From Acinetobacter sp. CFCC 10889 (GTDB lineage Bacteria; Pseudomonadota; Gammaproteobacteria; Pseudomonadales; Moraxellaceae), in the NCBI RefSeq assembly GCF_003268395.1, contig NZ_LQXQ01000011.1, forward strand, positions 33,066 through 97,065: a DNA stretch of 64,000 bases, in the 5' to 3' direction. This document shows, one piece after another, positions 31,176-40,150 of this stretch; positions within the stretch are counted from its first letter, which is position 1, and every line of letters starts with the position of its first letter. The position numbers and the translations under genes are program-made. The notes under the pieces are model-generated. The model was not told the DNA's origin, did no database searches, and saw only the letters and a list, made by a program, of their open reading frames with translations.

Positions 31176-31871
31176 ATGCAAGATATTAAAGCTTCATCTC
31201 AAGCGGTGAGCTTAGAGCAGACAAAGTTTACATGTGCGATCATGTGTAAGTTCTTGTTGAGCTGTTTATGTGTTGTGGTTTTTTGTATGACCTTTTCCAC
31301 CACAAGTTTTGCACAGAACAGCCAAGTTGGACAAATTTTTAAACAATTGTCAGCAACACCAACAGTACGTGCGAATTTTCAACAGCAAAAAAAACTTGCA
31401 TCTTTGAATAAAACTTTTGTTTCGAATGGTACGGTTTTATTTTCCAAACAAAATGGTGTGTTGTGGCAGATTCAAAGCCCAGTGCAAGCCAGTCTGATTG
31501 TGACACCGAAAAAGTTAGTACAAAAAACCCAACGTACTTTTAGTCAAATTGAAATTGATAAATCGCCATATGGCTCAGTGGCAACCATGTTTTTACAGTT
31601 AATGTCAGGCAATGAAGCGGCATTGGCAAAAAACTTTAATATTGTTTCGGCGAATTATGCTCCGACCCAATGGAATGTGACACTGACCCCGAAAAGTAGT
31701 TTATTTAAAAAATTATTTGTCCGTGTTGATGCTCAAGGGCAACGTTTTGTGGATCGTATTGTCATCACTGAAAAAGCCAATAATGCAACGACTATTCAAT
31801 TTAGTCAGCATACGACTCAACCTGTTCAAATGATGGCGACAGAAGATGCTCTTTTCAAATTGGCAAAATAA
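31176..31871 (+). CDS. LolA-like outer-membrane lipoprotein carrier (APE cluster)
   Basis: A 231-residue periplasmic protein with the LolA fold pattern (QIFKQLSATPTVRANFQQ, then NGVLWQIQSPVQASLIV). The N-terminus has a long membrane or signal segment (about residues 25-48) preceded by about 24 polar residues, so cleavage is uncertain. ATG 31176 with GAGGAAA upstream is preferred over the ATG at 31125 inside the previous gene. It probably ferries the lipid-linked product across the periplasm, paired with the MMPL protein that overlaps it by 26 bp. Confidence 0.85.
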   Translation: MQDIKASSQAVSLEQTKFTCAIMCKFLLSCLCVVVFCMTFSTTSFAQNSQVGQIFKQLSATPTVRANFQQQKKLASLNKTFVSNGTVLFSKQNGVLWQIQSPVQASLIVTPKKLVQKTQRTFSQIEIDKSPYGSVATMFLQLMSGNEAALAKNFNIVSANYAPTQWNVTLTPKSSLFKKLFVRVDAQGQRFVDRIVITEKANNATTIQFSQHTTQPVQMMATEDALFKLAK

Positions 31872-34170
31872 ATTTACGGCTTTATGGCTTGCCATTTTAT
31901 TGCTTGTCGTTGCATGTTTAGCCTATGCGTGGGTACAGCGTGATATTCATATTCAAACCAATATCTTTGCTTTATTGCCAGAAGAAAACCAAGATAAAGC
32001 TTCTGAGCAAACGCAAAAATATGTCAGTGAGCAACTGAATAATCAAGTGTTTTTGGTGGTTGATGCACCCAATGATCAAGTGTTGGATCAAGCTACTCAA
32101 CTACTTAAGCAACGTGTTGCTGAAACTCAGTTGTGGCAGCCATTAAAGCCACAATTAGATACAGATAAGTTCGCACAAACGTTATATCAACATCATGCAG
32201 GTTTGCTGAGTACAGAAGATATCACTACGTTAAAACAGCAAGATTATGCCAGTTTTACTGAGCAAGCTTTATTGCAAGTGATGAGTCCGGGAATGCCGAT
32301 TACTGCGGAGTTATTGCAAAAAGACCCTTTATTATTATTTCCACGTTTTGCAATGAATTTGTCCAATCAGAAAACGGATCAAAGCATTGAAATGGAACAA
32401 GGTTTTGCAAGTATTCATGATGAAAAAACCAATTCACGATTTTTTAGTTTAGCACTGACACAAAGCCCATATAATATTGATTATCAAGAAAGTACAACTG
32501 TTTGGATGCAGCAGCTTGATGCTGAAATGCAAAAAATGGGGGCAAAAACGCATTGGACTGGCACACTATTATTTTCAAGTTTTGGTACGCAGTCGGCTGA
32601 AAAGGAAATTTCAACCATTGGCTTAGGTTCAAGTCTCGGTGTGTTGTTATTGGTGTGGTTTGGCTTTCGTTCATTGCGTCCGATGCTGACAGAGTTTATC
32701 GCAGTGAGTAGCGGTAGTTTGGTGGCATTTGCGATTACTCATTGGGTTTTTGGTGAAATCCATCTGATGACTTTGGTCTTTGGTGCGAGTCTGGTCGGAG
32801 TTTGTGTCGATTTTTCTTTTTATTTTATGGCATTGCAGTCACAGCATCCTAAAGTGAATGGTTTTCAGGTTTTAAAACCTGTGTTACCCAGCTTGTTTAT
32901 GGGCTTGATGACGACTTTGGTTGCTTATGTATTTTTGACATTCACACCATTTCCAGGCTTTAAACAAATTGCGGTATTTTCCATTGTGGGGCTGAGTGCT
33001 GCGTGGATCACCAGTATTTTGTTATTGCCACGTTTAAAGGCACTGAATGCACAACCCGCAATTGATACTTTAAGCTTCATTGGTCATGCACGAGATTATG
33101 TTTTAACACATGATAAATTGCGTTTTGGCATGATTGCAGTCATAGCTGTGGTATCGATCAGTAGTTTGTATTTTCTAAAAGCCAATGATGATATTCGTAA
33201 TTTACAAAGTATGGATCAAAAACTAAAACAAGAAGATCGTTATGTGCGTGAGCGTTTTGGGCAACAACAAAGTAATGATTATTTTGTGATTCGTGCGAAA
33301 GATAGTGCTGAACTTGAACAGCTTGAGCAAAATTTATTAGTTAAGTTAAATCAATTACAACAACAAGGTCAGTTGCAAAGTGTGCAAGCGATTGGGCAGT
33401 CTGTCCCATCTTTAGCGACGCAACGAGCCAATATTCAACTGTTACAACAGATTCCAAAAGCTGAGCTAGAAAGCTATGCCACAGCCATGCAATTGAATGT
33501 GGCAGATGTGTTGTCGTGGCAGCGACAACTTGCACAGCAACCCTTATTAAGTATGTCAGCATTTACACAGCATCCTTTGGCATTTTTGCAGGTCAATGCA
33601 CATGAGCGTTTGGTGATGGTGCAAGGTGTACAACAGGCACAGGTATTCAAACAGTTGCAAACAGAGCAGATACAGTTTTTACAACCTGTTAGTAATTTAT
33701 CAGCATTGTTTCAGGATCATCGAATCCAAGCACAATATTTACTGCTTTATGCTTTGGTGGCATTGCTGATTGGCTTGGCGGTGATTTATGGTATCAAATC
33801 TATTGTGGCGTTGATTTTACCCGTCAGTTTGGCTTTGTTGAGCACTTTTGCTGTGCAGGCATGGCTCGGTGTAGAAATTAACTTATTTAGTATTATGGGG
33901 ACATTCCTGATCATTGGGATCGGGGTGGATTATGCGATTTTTTATCGGCATGGACATGATCATCCGCAAGTCGTAGGCATGGCATTATTTTTATGTATGA
34001 TGTCAACGCTACTTGGTTTTGGTTTATTGTCATTTAGTTCAACTTATGCCATTCATTGTTTTGGTTTAACGGTTTTATTTGGCGTCATATTTTCATTTAT
34101 TTATGCCACAATTTTCACTAAAGCAGATCATCGACATCGTATTATTTTAAAAAATCAGCAAGATAGCTGA
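31846..34170 (+). CDS. MMPL/RND-family exporter (APE cluster)
   Basis: A 774-residue inner-membrane exporter with two sets of membrane helices: helix 1 near residue 15, a cluster at about 255-400, another at about 425-445, and the last cluster at about 625-765. Two large periplasmic domains lie between them. Signature regions are SLVGVCVDFSFYF and the repeat copy IIGIGVDYAIFYRHG. It likely extracts the aryl polyene lipid from the inner membrane and hands it to the LolA-like carrier. Confidence 0.88.
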   Translation: MLFSNWQNKFTALWLAILLLVVACLAYAWVQRDIHIQTNIFALLPEENQDKASEQTQKYVSEQLNNQVFLVVDAPNDQVLDQATQLLKQRVAETQLWQPLKPQLDTDKFAQTLYQHHAGLLSTEDITTLKQQDYASFTEQALLQVMSPGMPITAELLQKDPLLLFPRFAMNLSNQKTDQSIEMEQGFASIHDEKTNSRFFSLALTQSPYNIDYQESTTVWMQQLDAEMQKMGAKTHWTGTLLFSSFGTQSAEKEISTIGLGSSLGVLLLVWFGFRSLRPMLTEFIAVSSGSLVAFAITHWVFGEIHLMTLVFGASLVGVCVDFSFYFMALQSQHPKVNGFQVLKPVLPSLFMGLMTTLVAYVFLTFTPFPGFKQIAVFSIVGLSAAWITSILLLPRLKALNAQPAIDTLSFIGHARDYVLTHDKLRFGMIAVIAVVSISSLYFLKANDDIRNLQSMDQKLKQEDRYVRERFGQQQSNDYFVIRAKDSAELEQLEQNLLVKLNQLQQQGQLQSVQAIGQSVPSLATQRANIQLLQQIPKAELESYATAMQLNVADVLSWQRQLAQQPLLSMSAFTQHPLAFLQVNAHERLVMVQGVQQAQVFKQLQTEQIQFLQPVSNLSALFQDHRIQAQYLLLYALVALLIGLAVIYGIKSIVALILPVSLALLSTFAVQAWLGVEINLFSIMGTFLIIGIGVDYAIFYRHGHDHPQVVGMALFLCMMSTLLGFGLLSFSSTYAIHCFGLTVLFGVIFSFIYATIFTKADHRHRIILKNQQDS

Positions 34171-34184
34171 GATTGAGGGAAATC

Positions 34185-35483
34185 ATGAATGCAATTCAAC
34201 AAACCGATGTATTAATTATTGGTGCAGGTCCATCAGGAAGTTCAGCAGCCGCATTATTACGACAAAAAGGCTATGCGGTTACGGTCATTGAAAAGCAATA
34301 TTTTCCACGTTTTTCAATTGGTGAATCTTTACTGCCACAATCTATGGTGTTTTTAGAGGAGGCAGGCTTGTTAGACACCATTAAAGATCATGTTGAAGAA
34401 TGTGCTTTTCAGTTTAAAAATGGTGCAGCCTTTTTGAAAGGTGAACAACGCAGTTTTTATGATTTTACTGAAAAGTTTAGTGATGGTCCGGGAACGACTT
34501 GGCAAGTACGCCGTGCCAATTTTGACCATTTATTGGCATTGCAAGCAGAAGAATATGGTACAGAAATCCGTTTTGGGCATGAAGTAATCGCAGTTGATGT
34601 TGAGTCTGATCATCCGATTTTAACTGTTAAAGATGAACAGGCTGCTGAATATCAAATCCAAGCAAAATTTTTACTTGATGCTAGTGGTTTTGGGCGCATT
34701 TTACCAAAGTTTTTAGACCTTGAAAGTCCATCTGATTTTCCTGTACGACGTGCGATTTTCACCCATATCGAAGATGGGATTTTAGATGATCCTGATTTTG
34801 ATCGTGAAAAGATTTTAATTACGGTACATGAAAAAGACCCACGTGCATGGTATTGGTTGATTCCATTTGCAGATGGTCGTGCGTCTTTTGGTGTGGTGGC
34901 AGAGCAAGATTTCTTTGATCATTATCAGTTTGATGATACAAGCCCTGATACTTTACAAGCAACATTTGCACGTATTTTAGCGGATGATCCTGCTTTGTCA
35001 CATGTACTGCGTAATAAAAAATTTGATACCCCTGTACGTACTTTGGTGGGCTATTCTGCCAACGTAAAACATTTGGCTGCACGTAATTATGCACTCTTGG
35101 GCAATGCAGGTGAGTTCCTAGATCCTGTATTTTCATCAGGTGTGACCATTGCTTTGAAGTCATCAAGTTTGGCTATACCGTTGGTTGAGCGGGTGATCAA
35201 AGGTGAACAAGTCGATTGGATGCAGGATTATGAGCAGCCTTTACGTAAAGGTATCAAAGTGTTCCGTGCTTATGTCGAGTCTTGGTATGAGGGCGAATTT
35301 CAGGACGTGGTCTTTTCAAAAACGCAAAATGATAAAATCCGTCGTATGATCGCATCATTGCTTGCAGGTTATGCATGGGATGACCAAAATCCAATTCATA
35401 AAAATGCCAAACAGCGTTTATCGACCTTAGCTGAGTATTGTCGTGAAGGGCAGCCACAAGCTGATGTTGTTGGAATCGAATAA
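34185..35483 (+). CDS. FAD-dependent oxidoreductase, halogenase/geranylgeranyl-reductase-like (APE cluster)
   Basis: A flavoprotein with an N-terminal dinucleotide-binding site (LIIGAGPSGSSAAALL) and the substrate-side motif FPRFSIGESLLPQ seen in tryptophan-halogenase-type monooxygenases. Residue stretch LLGNAGEFLDPVFSSGVT near 305-320 is the second FAD contact. The halogenase lysine-containing WxWxIP motif is not seen (YWLIPF occurs instead), so hydroxylation or another oxidation is more likely than halogenation. ATG 34185 has GAGGGAAA upstream. Its role in the pigment is not established. Confidence 0.85.
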   Translation: MNAIQQTDVLIIGAGPSGSSAAALLRQKGYAVTVIEKQYFPRFSIGESLLPQSMVFLEEAGLLDTIKDHVEECAFQFKNGAAFLKGEQRSFYDFTEKFSDGPGTTWQVRRANFDHLLALQAEEYGTEIRFGHEVIAVDVESDHPILTVKDEQAAEYQIQAKFLLDASGFGRILPKFLDLESPSDFPVRRAIFTHIEDGILDDPDFDREKILITVHEKDPRAWYWLIPFADGRASFGVVAEQDFFDHYQFDDTSPDTLQATFARILADDPALSHVLRNKKFDTPVRTLVGYSANVKHLAARNYALLGNAGEFLDPVFSSGVTIALKSSSLAIPLVERVIKGEQVDWMQDYEQPLRKGIKVFRAYVESWYEGEFQDVVFSKTQNDKIRRMIASLLAGYAWDDQNPIHKNAKQRLSTLAEYCREGQPQADVVGIE

Positions 35484-36040
35484 TGCAAATGAAATGGAAA
35501 AAGTATGCTTTAACTTTGTTGATGATCATGCCATTGAGTGCATGTCAGCAGCTTTTGCCTAAAGCTCAAGGTTTAGTGACCACGCAATGGACTGCACAAC
35601 AATATCAACGTCAAGATCAAGTTGAAGTTCAGTGGAAAGACCATGGTTTTAGCTTTTTGTTGTATCAACAGCAGCAAGGACAAGACTTAGATTTCTTAGC
35701 ATTGAGTTTAACAGGACAGCAACTTTTTAAAGTGCATTTTGATGGTCAAAAGGTCACTGTAGAACAGCGCATTGATGCGATGAAATTGTTACCTTTTGAG
35801 TTTGTGGTACGTGATATTTTATTTGCAACTTATCCAAATTTCATTCAGCATCCACCTGAACAGGTCAGTGTGAAACAATATGTTGATAGTGCGAATACAC
35901 AAGTTCAAGAAGTTGAAATTCAACAACAAAAAGTATTAAACATAAGACACTTTGCCACACAGATTGAGCTGGATAATCTACAAGTTCCTTATCAGATGGT
36001 ATTTAGTACTGTGCCAAATACCTTAGAAAATAATGAGTAA
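35483..36040 (+). CDS. DUF3261 lipoprotein (APE cluster)
   Basis: A 185-residue predicted outer-membrane lipoprotein. The signal peptide ends MPLSACQQ with a proper lipobox (L-S-A-C). The mature part matches DUF3261 in pattern and size, a family that travels with aryl polyene clusters. It may be the LolB-like receptor for the product, which is inference from context. Its start overlaps the previous stop by one base (TAATG). Confidence 0.83.
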   Translation: MQMKWKKYALTLLMIMPLSACQQLLPKAQGLVTTQWTAQQYQRQDQVEVQWKDHGFSFLLYQQQQGQDLDFLALSLTGQQLFKVHFDGQKVTVEQRIDAMKLLPFEFVVRDILFATYPNFIQHPPEQVSVKQYVDSANTQVQEVEIQQQKVLNIRHFATQIELDNLQVPYQMVFSTVPNTLENNE

Positions 36041-36047
36041 ATGCTAA

Positions 36048-37247
36048 ATGTCTCAACAGATTGATGCCAAAAATCCAGCAGTCGGGATTCAACTCAGTGT
36101 TGGCTTATCTGCTTTGGGTGCAGATGCGATACAGATGCAACAAGCATTAACCCAAACAGAGAATACGTTGAGTTTAAGCTCAGACTTTATTGCTGAGAAA
36201 AAAGTTTGGGTGGGTACATGCTCAGTTGATTTAATTGACTCCGTTTCTGACAGCTTGAAAGCGATCGAAACACGTAATTTACGTTTTGCGTTAACAGCTT
36301 TACAACGTATTGAAGCAGAGTTACGTGCTTATACAGCACAATTTGATTCAAAACGTCTGGCGATTATTATCGGAACATCAACCTCAGGAATCGCAGACAA
36401 TGAACCTGAGTTACAGCGTCATTTTCAAGGGGATCAAACGCTTCAAGTTTTGCAAAAAAAACAGGAAATGGACAGTTTAGCCAAAGCTTTACAGCACTAT
36501 TTGGCTTGGGAGGGTGTCGCTTACACTATTTCCACAGCCTGTTCTTCGAGTGCTAAAGCATTTGCTGCGGGGCAGCGTTTGATCAATGCAGGGCTTGCGG
36601 ATGCGGTGCTTGTTGGTGGTGTTGATACTTTATGTAAATTAACCTTAAATGGTTTTGATAGCTTGGAAAGTTTATCAAATGGCGTGTGTCAGCCATGCGG
36701 GCAACAGCGAGATGGTATTAATATTGGCGAAGCAGCCGCTTTATTTCTACTCAGTAAACAGACTGCACCTGTGATGCTTATGTCAGCGGGTGAATCTATG
36801 GATGCTTGGCATATTTCTGCGCCACATCCTGAAGGCTTAGGCGCTGCCAAAGCCATGCAGACAGCTTTGGATTTGGCACAGCTAAAAGCGCAAGAAATTG
36901 GTTATCTAAATCTGCATGGCACAGCAACACCACAAAATGATGCAATGGAAATCAAAGCAGTACAGCAAATTTTTCAGGATTATGCCGTGCCTTTAAGCAG
37001 TACCAAACATAAAACTGGGCATTGTTTAGGTGCAGCAGGGGCAATAGAGGCGATGATTTGCACCCAAATTTTACGAGATCAAGCATGGTTGCCTTTGCAT
37101 CAAACTACTGTGCTTGATGCAGAATTAGATACGCAAAATTTTGTTGATAATGCACAATTGACACATAAAATAAGCTATGTCATGTCAAACTCATTTGCAT
37201 TTGGCGGTAGTAATATTAGTTTAATTTTTGGAACAGAATTGCCATGA
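36048..37247 (+). CDS. Beta-ketoacyl-ACP synthase, FabB/F-like (APE cluster)
   Basis: A 399-residue condensing enzyme with a full catalytic triad: Cys in STACSSSAKAF, His in NLHGTATPQND, and His in KHKTGHCLGAAGA. It is one of two true ketosynthases here and would extend the polyene chain from malonyl-ACP. The N-terminal 45 residues are less conserved than in FabF. It overlaps the dehydratase gene by 4 bp (ATGA). Confidence 0.9.
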   Translation: MSQQIDAKNPAVGIQLSVGLSALGADAIQMQQALTQTENTLSLSSDFIAEKKVWVGTCSVDLIDSVSDSLKAIETRNLRFALTALQRIEAELRAYTAQFDSKRLAIIIGTSTSGIADNEPELQRHFQGDQTLQVLQKKQEMDSLAKALQHYLAWEGVAYTISTACSSSAKAFAAGQRLINAGLADAVLVGGVDTLCKLTLNGFDSLESLSNGVCQPCGQQRDGINIGEAAALFLLSKQTAPVMLMSAGESMDAWHISAPHPEGLGAAKAMQTALDLAQLKAQEIGYLNLHGTATPQNDAMEIKAVQQIFQDYAVPLSSTKHKTGHCLGAAGAIEAMICTQILRDQAWLPLHQTTVLDAELDTQNFVDNAQLTHKISYVMSNSFAFGGSNISLIFGTELP

Positions 37248-37681
37248 ATGCACTACACGGTTTAGATGCCATTGATTTTATTCCGCATGAAAAGCCGATG
37301 GTTTTTGTAGATGATATTGTAGAAATAACAGATCATTTTGCAGTTGCAAAGTTGACCATTCGCCCAGAGCTGATGTTTTGTGAAGTACAAGGTTTGCCAA
37401 CATGGTCAAGCATTGAATTAATGGCGCAAACCGTGAGTTTATATGCAGGTGTGCAAAGCCAAAAAATTGGCAAAGCGCCTAAGATCGGCTTTCTTTTAGG
37501 AACACGAAAGTTACATTTACCTATGCCATTTTTTGCGATGGGCGATGAAGTCATCATTCGTGCAGAACGCCAATATTTGCATGAAGGATTGGGACAATTT
37601 GCCTGTGAAATCCAATACCAAGGACATACAATTAATGCCATGTTGAGTGTGTATGAACCTGAAGAACATCAGTCAATTTAA
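37244..37681 (+). CDS. Hot-dog 3-hydroxyacyl-ACP dehydratase (APE cluster)
   Basis: A 145-residue single-domain hot-dog protein (FIPHEKPMVFVDDIVE near the start, SIELMAQTVSLYAG in the central helix) of the dehydratase type found in aryl polyene clusters. It would remove water after each ketoreduction to create the conjugated double bonds. It is coupled to the preceding ketosynthase. It is a second dehydratase beside the one fused to the ligase. Confidence 0.88.
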   Translation: MNALHGLDAIDFIPHEKPMVFVDDIVEITDHFAVAKLTIRPELMFCEVQGLPTWSSIELMAQTVSLYAGVQSQKIGKAPKIGFLLGTRKLHLPMPFFAMGDEVIIRAERQYLHEGLGQFACEIQYQGHTINAMLSVYEPEEHQSI

Positions 37682-37708
37682 AAGATTAGAAAAGATTAGG
37701 ATAAGTGT

Positions 37709-38434
37709 GTGACAAGAAGAATTTTAGTAACGGGATCAAGTCGAGGCATTGGTAAAGCCATTGCATTACAGTTAGCACAAGCGGGTTTTGATGTTACTGT
37801 TCATGCGCGTTCTAGAAAGATGGAAGCAGAACAAGTTGTTGCTGAAATTCAAGCGATGGGACGTCAAAGTCATGCGATTTTATTTGATGTGACTGAACGT
37901 GCACAAGTACAACAATTATTAGAACAAAATATTGCTGAACATGGTGCATTTTATGGTGTAGTTCTCAATGCAGGTTTAACGCATGATGGTGCATTTCCAG
38001 CCTTGACGGACAATGATTGGGATGAAGTGATTTCAACTTCTTTAGATGGTTTTTATAATGTTTTAAAACCTGTCATCATGCCGATGATTCGTCTGAAAAA
38101 AGGTGGACGTGTTGTAACGATGTCATCAGTTTCAGGAGTGATGGGTAATCGTGGGCAGGTTAACTATAGTGCTGCTAAAGCAGGGCTGATTGGAGCGACA
38201 AAAGCTTTAGCACTTGAACTGGCAAAACGTAAAATTACAGTAAATTGTGTTGCACCAGGTTTAATTGAAACGGAAATGGTCAGTGCAGAAGTCCAAGAGC
38301 ATGCGTTACAAATGATTCCGATGCAACGTATGGGACAGGTCGATGAAGTGGCAAAAGTAGTAAAATTTTTGTGTAGTGATGATGCAAGTTATATCACGCG
38401 TCAAGTCATTTCAGTGAATGGGGGATTGATCTGA
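37709..38434 (+). CDS. 3-oxoacyl-ACP reductase, FabG-like (APE cluster)
   Basis: A short-chain dehydrogenase reducing the beta-keto group with NADPH. It has the cofactor motif TGSSRGIGKA, NAG at LNAGLTHDG, and the Ser-Tyr-Lys triad (SSVSGV, YSAAK). The start is GTG 37709, with TTAGGA upstream; the length (241) is normal for FabG. Its last base is the first base of the next start (TGATG), so both are coupled. Confidence 0.92.
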   Translation: MTRRILVTGSSRGIGKAIALQLAQAGFDVTVHARSRKMEAEQVVAEIQAMGRQSHAILFDVTERAQVQQLLEQNIAEHGAFYGVVLNAGLTHDGAFPALTDNDWDEVISTSLDGFYNVLKPVIMPMIRLKKGGRVVTMSSVSGVMGNRGQVNYSAAKAGLIGATKALALELAKRKITVNCVAPGLIETEMVSAEVQEHALQMIPMQRMGQVDEVAKVVKFLCSDDASYITRQVISVNGGLI

Positions 38435-39669
38435 TGAAGCGTGTTGTCGTAACAGGTATGGCTGGTATTACCTCTTTGGGTGAAACGGCGGATGCAATTT
38501 TTGCACAGTTTGAGGCTGCTAAAAGTGGCATTCGTTATATGCCAGAGTGGGAAGTATTTACAGATTTACGCTGTAAAATTGCAGGTCCTGTTGAGCATTT
38601 TGATATACCCAAACACTTTAATCGCAAAGTTACGCGTGGTATGGGGCGAGTTGCTTTAATGTCAGTGATTAGTGCTGAAAAAGCATTAATAGATGCCAAT
38701 TTACTTCATGATCCAATTTTACAAAATGGTGAAACAGGTGTGGCATTTGGCTCGTCAGCAGGTAGTGTTGATGCTGTTGCTGAGTTCGGCTCAATGTTAA
38801 CAGACAACAACATGAGCAGAATGAATGCGACGACGTATATTCGTATGATGTCACATACTAGTGCGGTCAATATGACCGTGTATTTTGGTTTGAAAGGTCT
38901 GACATTGCCCACCTCGAGTGCTTGTACATCAGGTTCGATGGCAATTGGTCAAGCTTATGAAGCAATCAAATATGGCAAGCAAACCATCATGCTTGCAGGT
39001 GGCGCTGAGGAATTGAGTTCTACGGGTTGTGCAGTATTTGATGTATTACTGGCAACGAGTGGCATGAATGAGCAGCCTGAAAAATCACCACGCCCATTTG
39101 ATCAAGATCGAGATGGTTTGGTGGTTGGTGAGGGTGCAGGTTGTTTAATCTTAGAAGAATATGAACATGCCAAAGCGCGTGGTGCTAAGATCTATGCTGA
39201 AATTATCGGTTATGGCAGTAATACCGATGGTCAGCATGTGACACGTCCTGATTCAGAAATGATGGGGCGATGTATGCAGTTGGCACTTAAAGATGCAAAC
39301 ATTGCAGCTGAGCAGATTGATTATGTAAACGCACATGGTACTTCAACAGATCAAGGTGATATTGCAGAAAGCCAAGCAACTGCACGTGTTTTAGGGTATA
39401 AACCGATCAGTTCTTTAAAAAGTTATTTTGGACATACTTTGGGGGCATGCGGTGCGATTGAAGCATGGCTCTGTCTAGAAATGTTACAAAGACAATTGTT
39501 CATTCCAACATTAAATTTAGAAAATATTGATCCACTGTGTGGAGATTTAGATTATATTGTGGGGAAAGCTCGAACAATAAATGCCGAAATATTGATGAGT
39601 AATAATTTCGCTTTTGGAGGGATTAACACCTCCATTATTTTCAAAAAAACAGATCACAAACAAGGGTAA
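38434..39669 (+). CDS. Beta-ketoacyl-ACP synthase, FabF-like (APE cluster)
   Basis: The second full ketosynthase, 411 residues. The triad is Cys in SSACTSGSMA, His in NAHGTSTDQGD and His in SYFGHTLGACGA. It differs strongly from the ketosynthase at 36048, so the two probably act at different steps, for example first condensation versus elongation. The gene starts within the reductase stop codon. Confidence 0.92.
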   Translation: MKRVVVTGMAGITSLGETADAIFAQFEAAKSGIRYMPEWEVFTDLRCKIAGPVEHFDIPKHFNRKVTRGMGRVALMSVISAEKALIDANLLHDPILQNGETGVAFGSSAGSVDAVAEFGSMLTDNNMSRMNATTYIRMMSHTSAVNMTVYFGLKGLTLPTSSACTSGSMAIGQAYEAIKYGKQTIMLAGGAEELSSTGCAVFDVLLATSGMNEQPEKSPRPFDQDRDGLVVGEGAGCLILEEYEHAKARGAKIYAEIIGYGSNTDGQHVTRPDSEMMGRCMQLALKDANIAAEQIDYVNAHGTSTDQGDIAESQATARVLGYKPISSLKSYFGHTLGACGAIEAWLCLEMLQRQLFIPTLNLENIDPLCGDLDYIVGKARTINAEILMSNNFAFGGINTSIIFKKTDHKQG

Positions 39670-39673
39670 TTCT

Positions 39674-40108
39674 ATGTCTATTAAAAATATCTGTATGGCT
39701 TTAACTTTGGGCATCAGTGGTGTTGCTTCTGTGCAAGCGGCTGATTCTATGAACCAATTCAATTTCCAAGAGGCAGTTGCACGTGCAGTTGCTGATGGTG
39801 CTTTAGACGGTTCTGTAAAATTTTATTTGGCGGGTACGAAGTCTGGTGGTCAGGTTTTACAGAAAGGCTTAGTGACCAATAAAAAAACCAATGGTTTTGG
39901 TAAATCAGCAGAAACAGCATGTGATCATGTATTGCGTTCAGCATTGATCCAGTTCCAAAATACAGCAAAATCTCGTGGTGCGAATGCAGTTACGAATTTG
40001 GTGAGTTTCTATAAGTCAAATGAAACACGTAGTACAACAACATATGACTGTGCAAAAGGTACAGCAGTTGCAGGTGTGGCATTAAAAGGTGATATTACAA
40101 AATTCTAA
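39674..40108 (+). CDS. Small exported protein inside the APE cluster
   Basis: A 144-residue protein with a signal peptide ending VASVQA before ADSMNQF. The mature part is about 120 residues with two cysteines (TACDHVL and YDCAKGT) that could pair. It resembles small periplasmic proteins that are often mislabelled 'excinuclease ATPase subunit'; there is no ATPase motif. ATG 39674 follows the ketosynthase stop by 4 bp with AAGGGTAA upstream. Role in the pathway unknown; its position between biosynthetic genes suggests a link. Confidence 0.75.
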   Translation: MSIKNICMALTLGISGVASVQAADSMNQFNFQEAVARAVADGALDGSVKFYLAGTKSGGQVLQKGLVTNKKTNGFGKSAETACDHVLRSALIQFQNTAKSRGANAVTNLVSFYKSNETRSTTTYDCAKGTAVAGVALKGDITKF

Positions 40109-40150
40109 GTTGAGTTTTGTAGATGATATTTGAGTGAAACAATTGAGCCA

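Noticed and set aside
34185..35483. Calling the FAD enzyme a tryptophan halogenase
   Set aside because: The halogenase-specific WxWxIP motif is not visible; only the general flavoprotein monooxygenase motifs are present.
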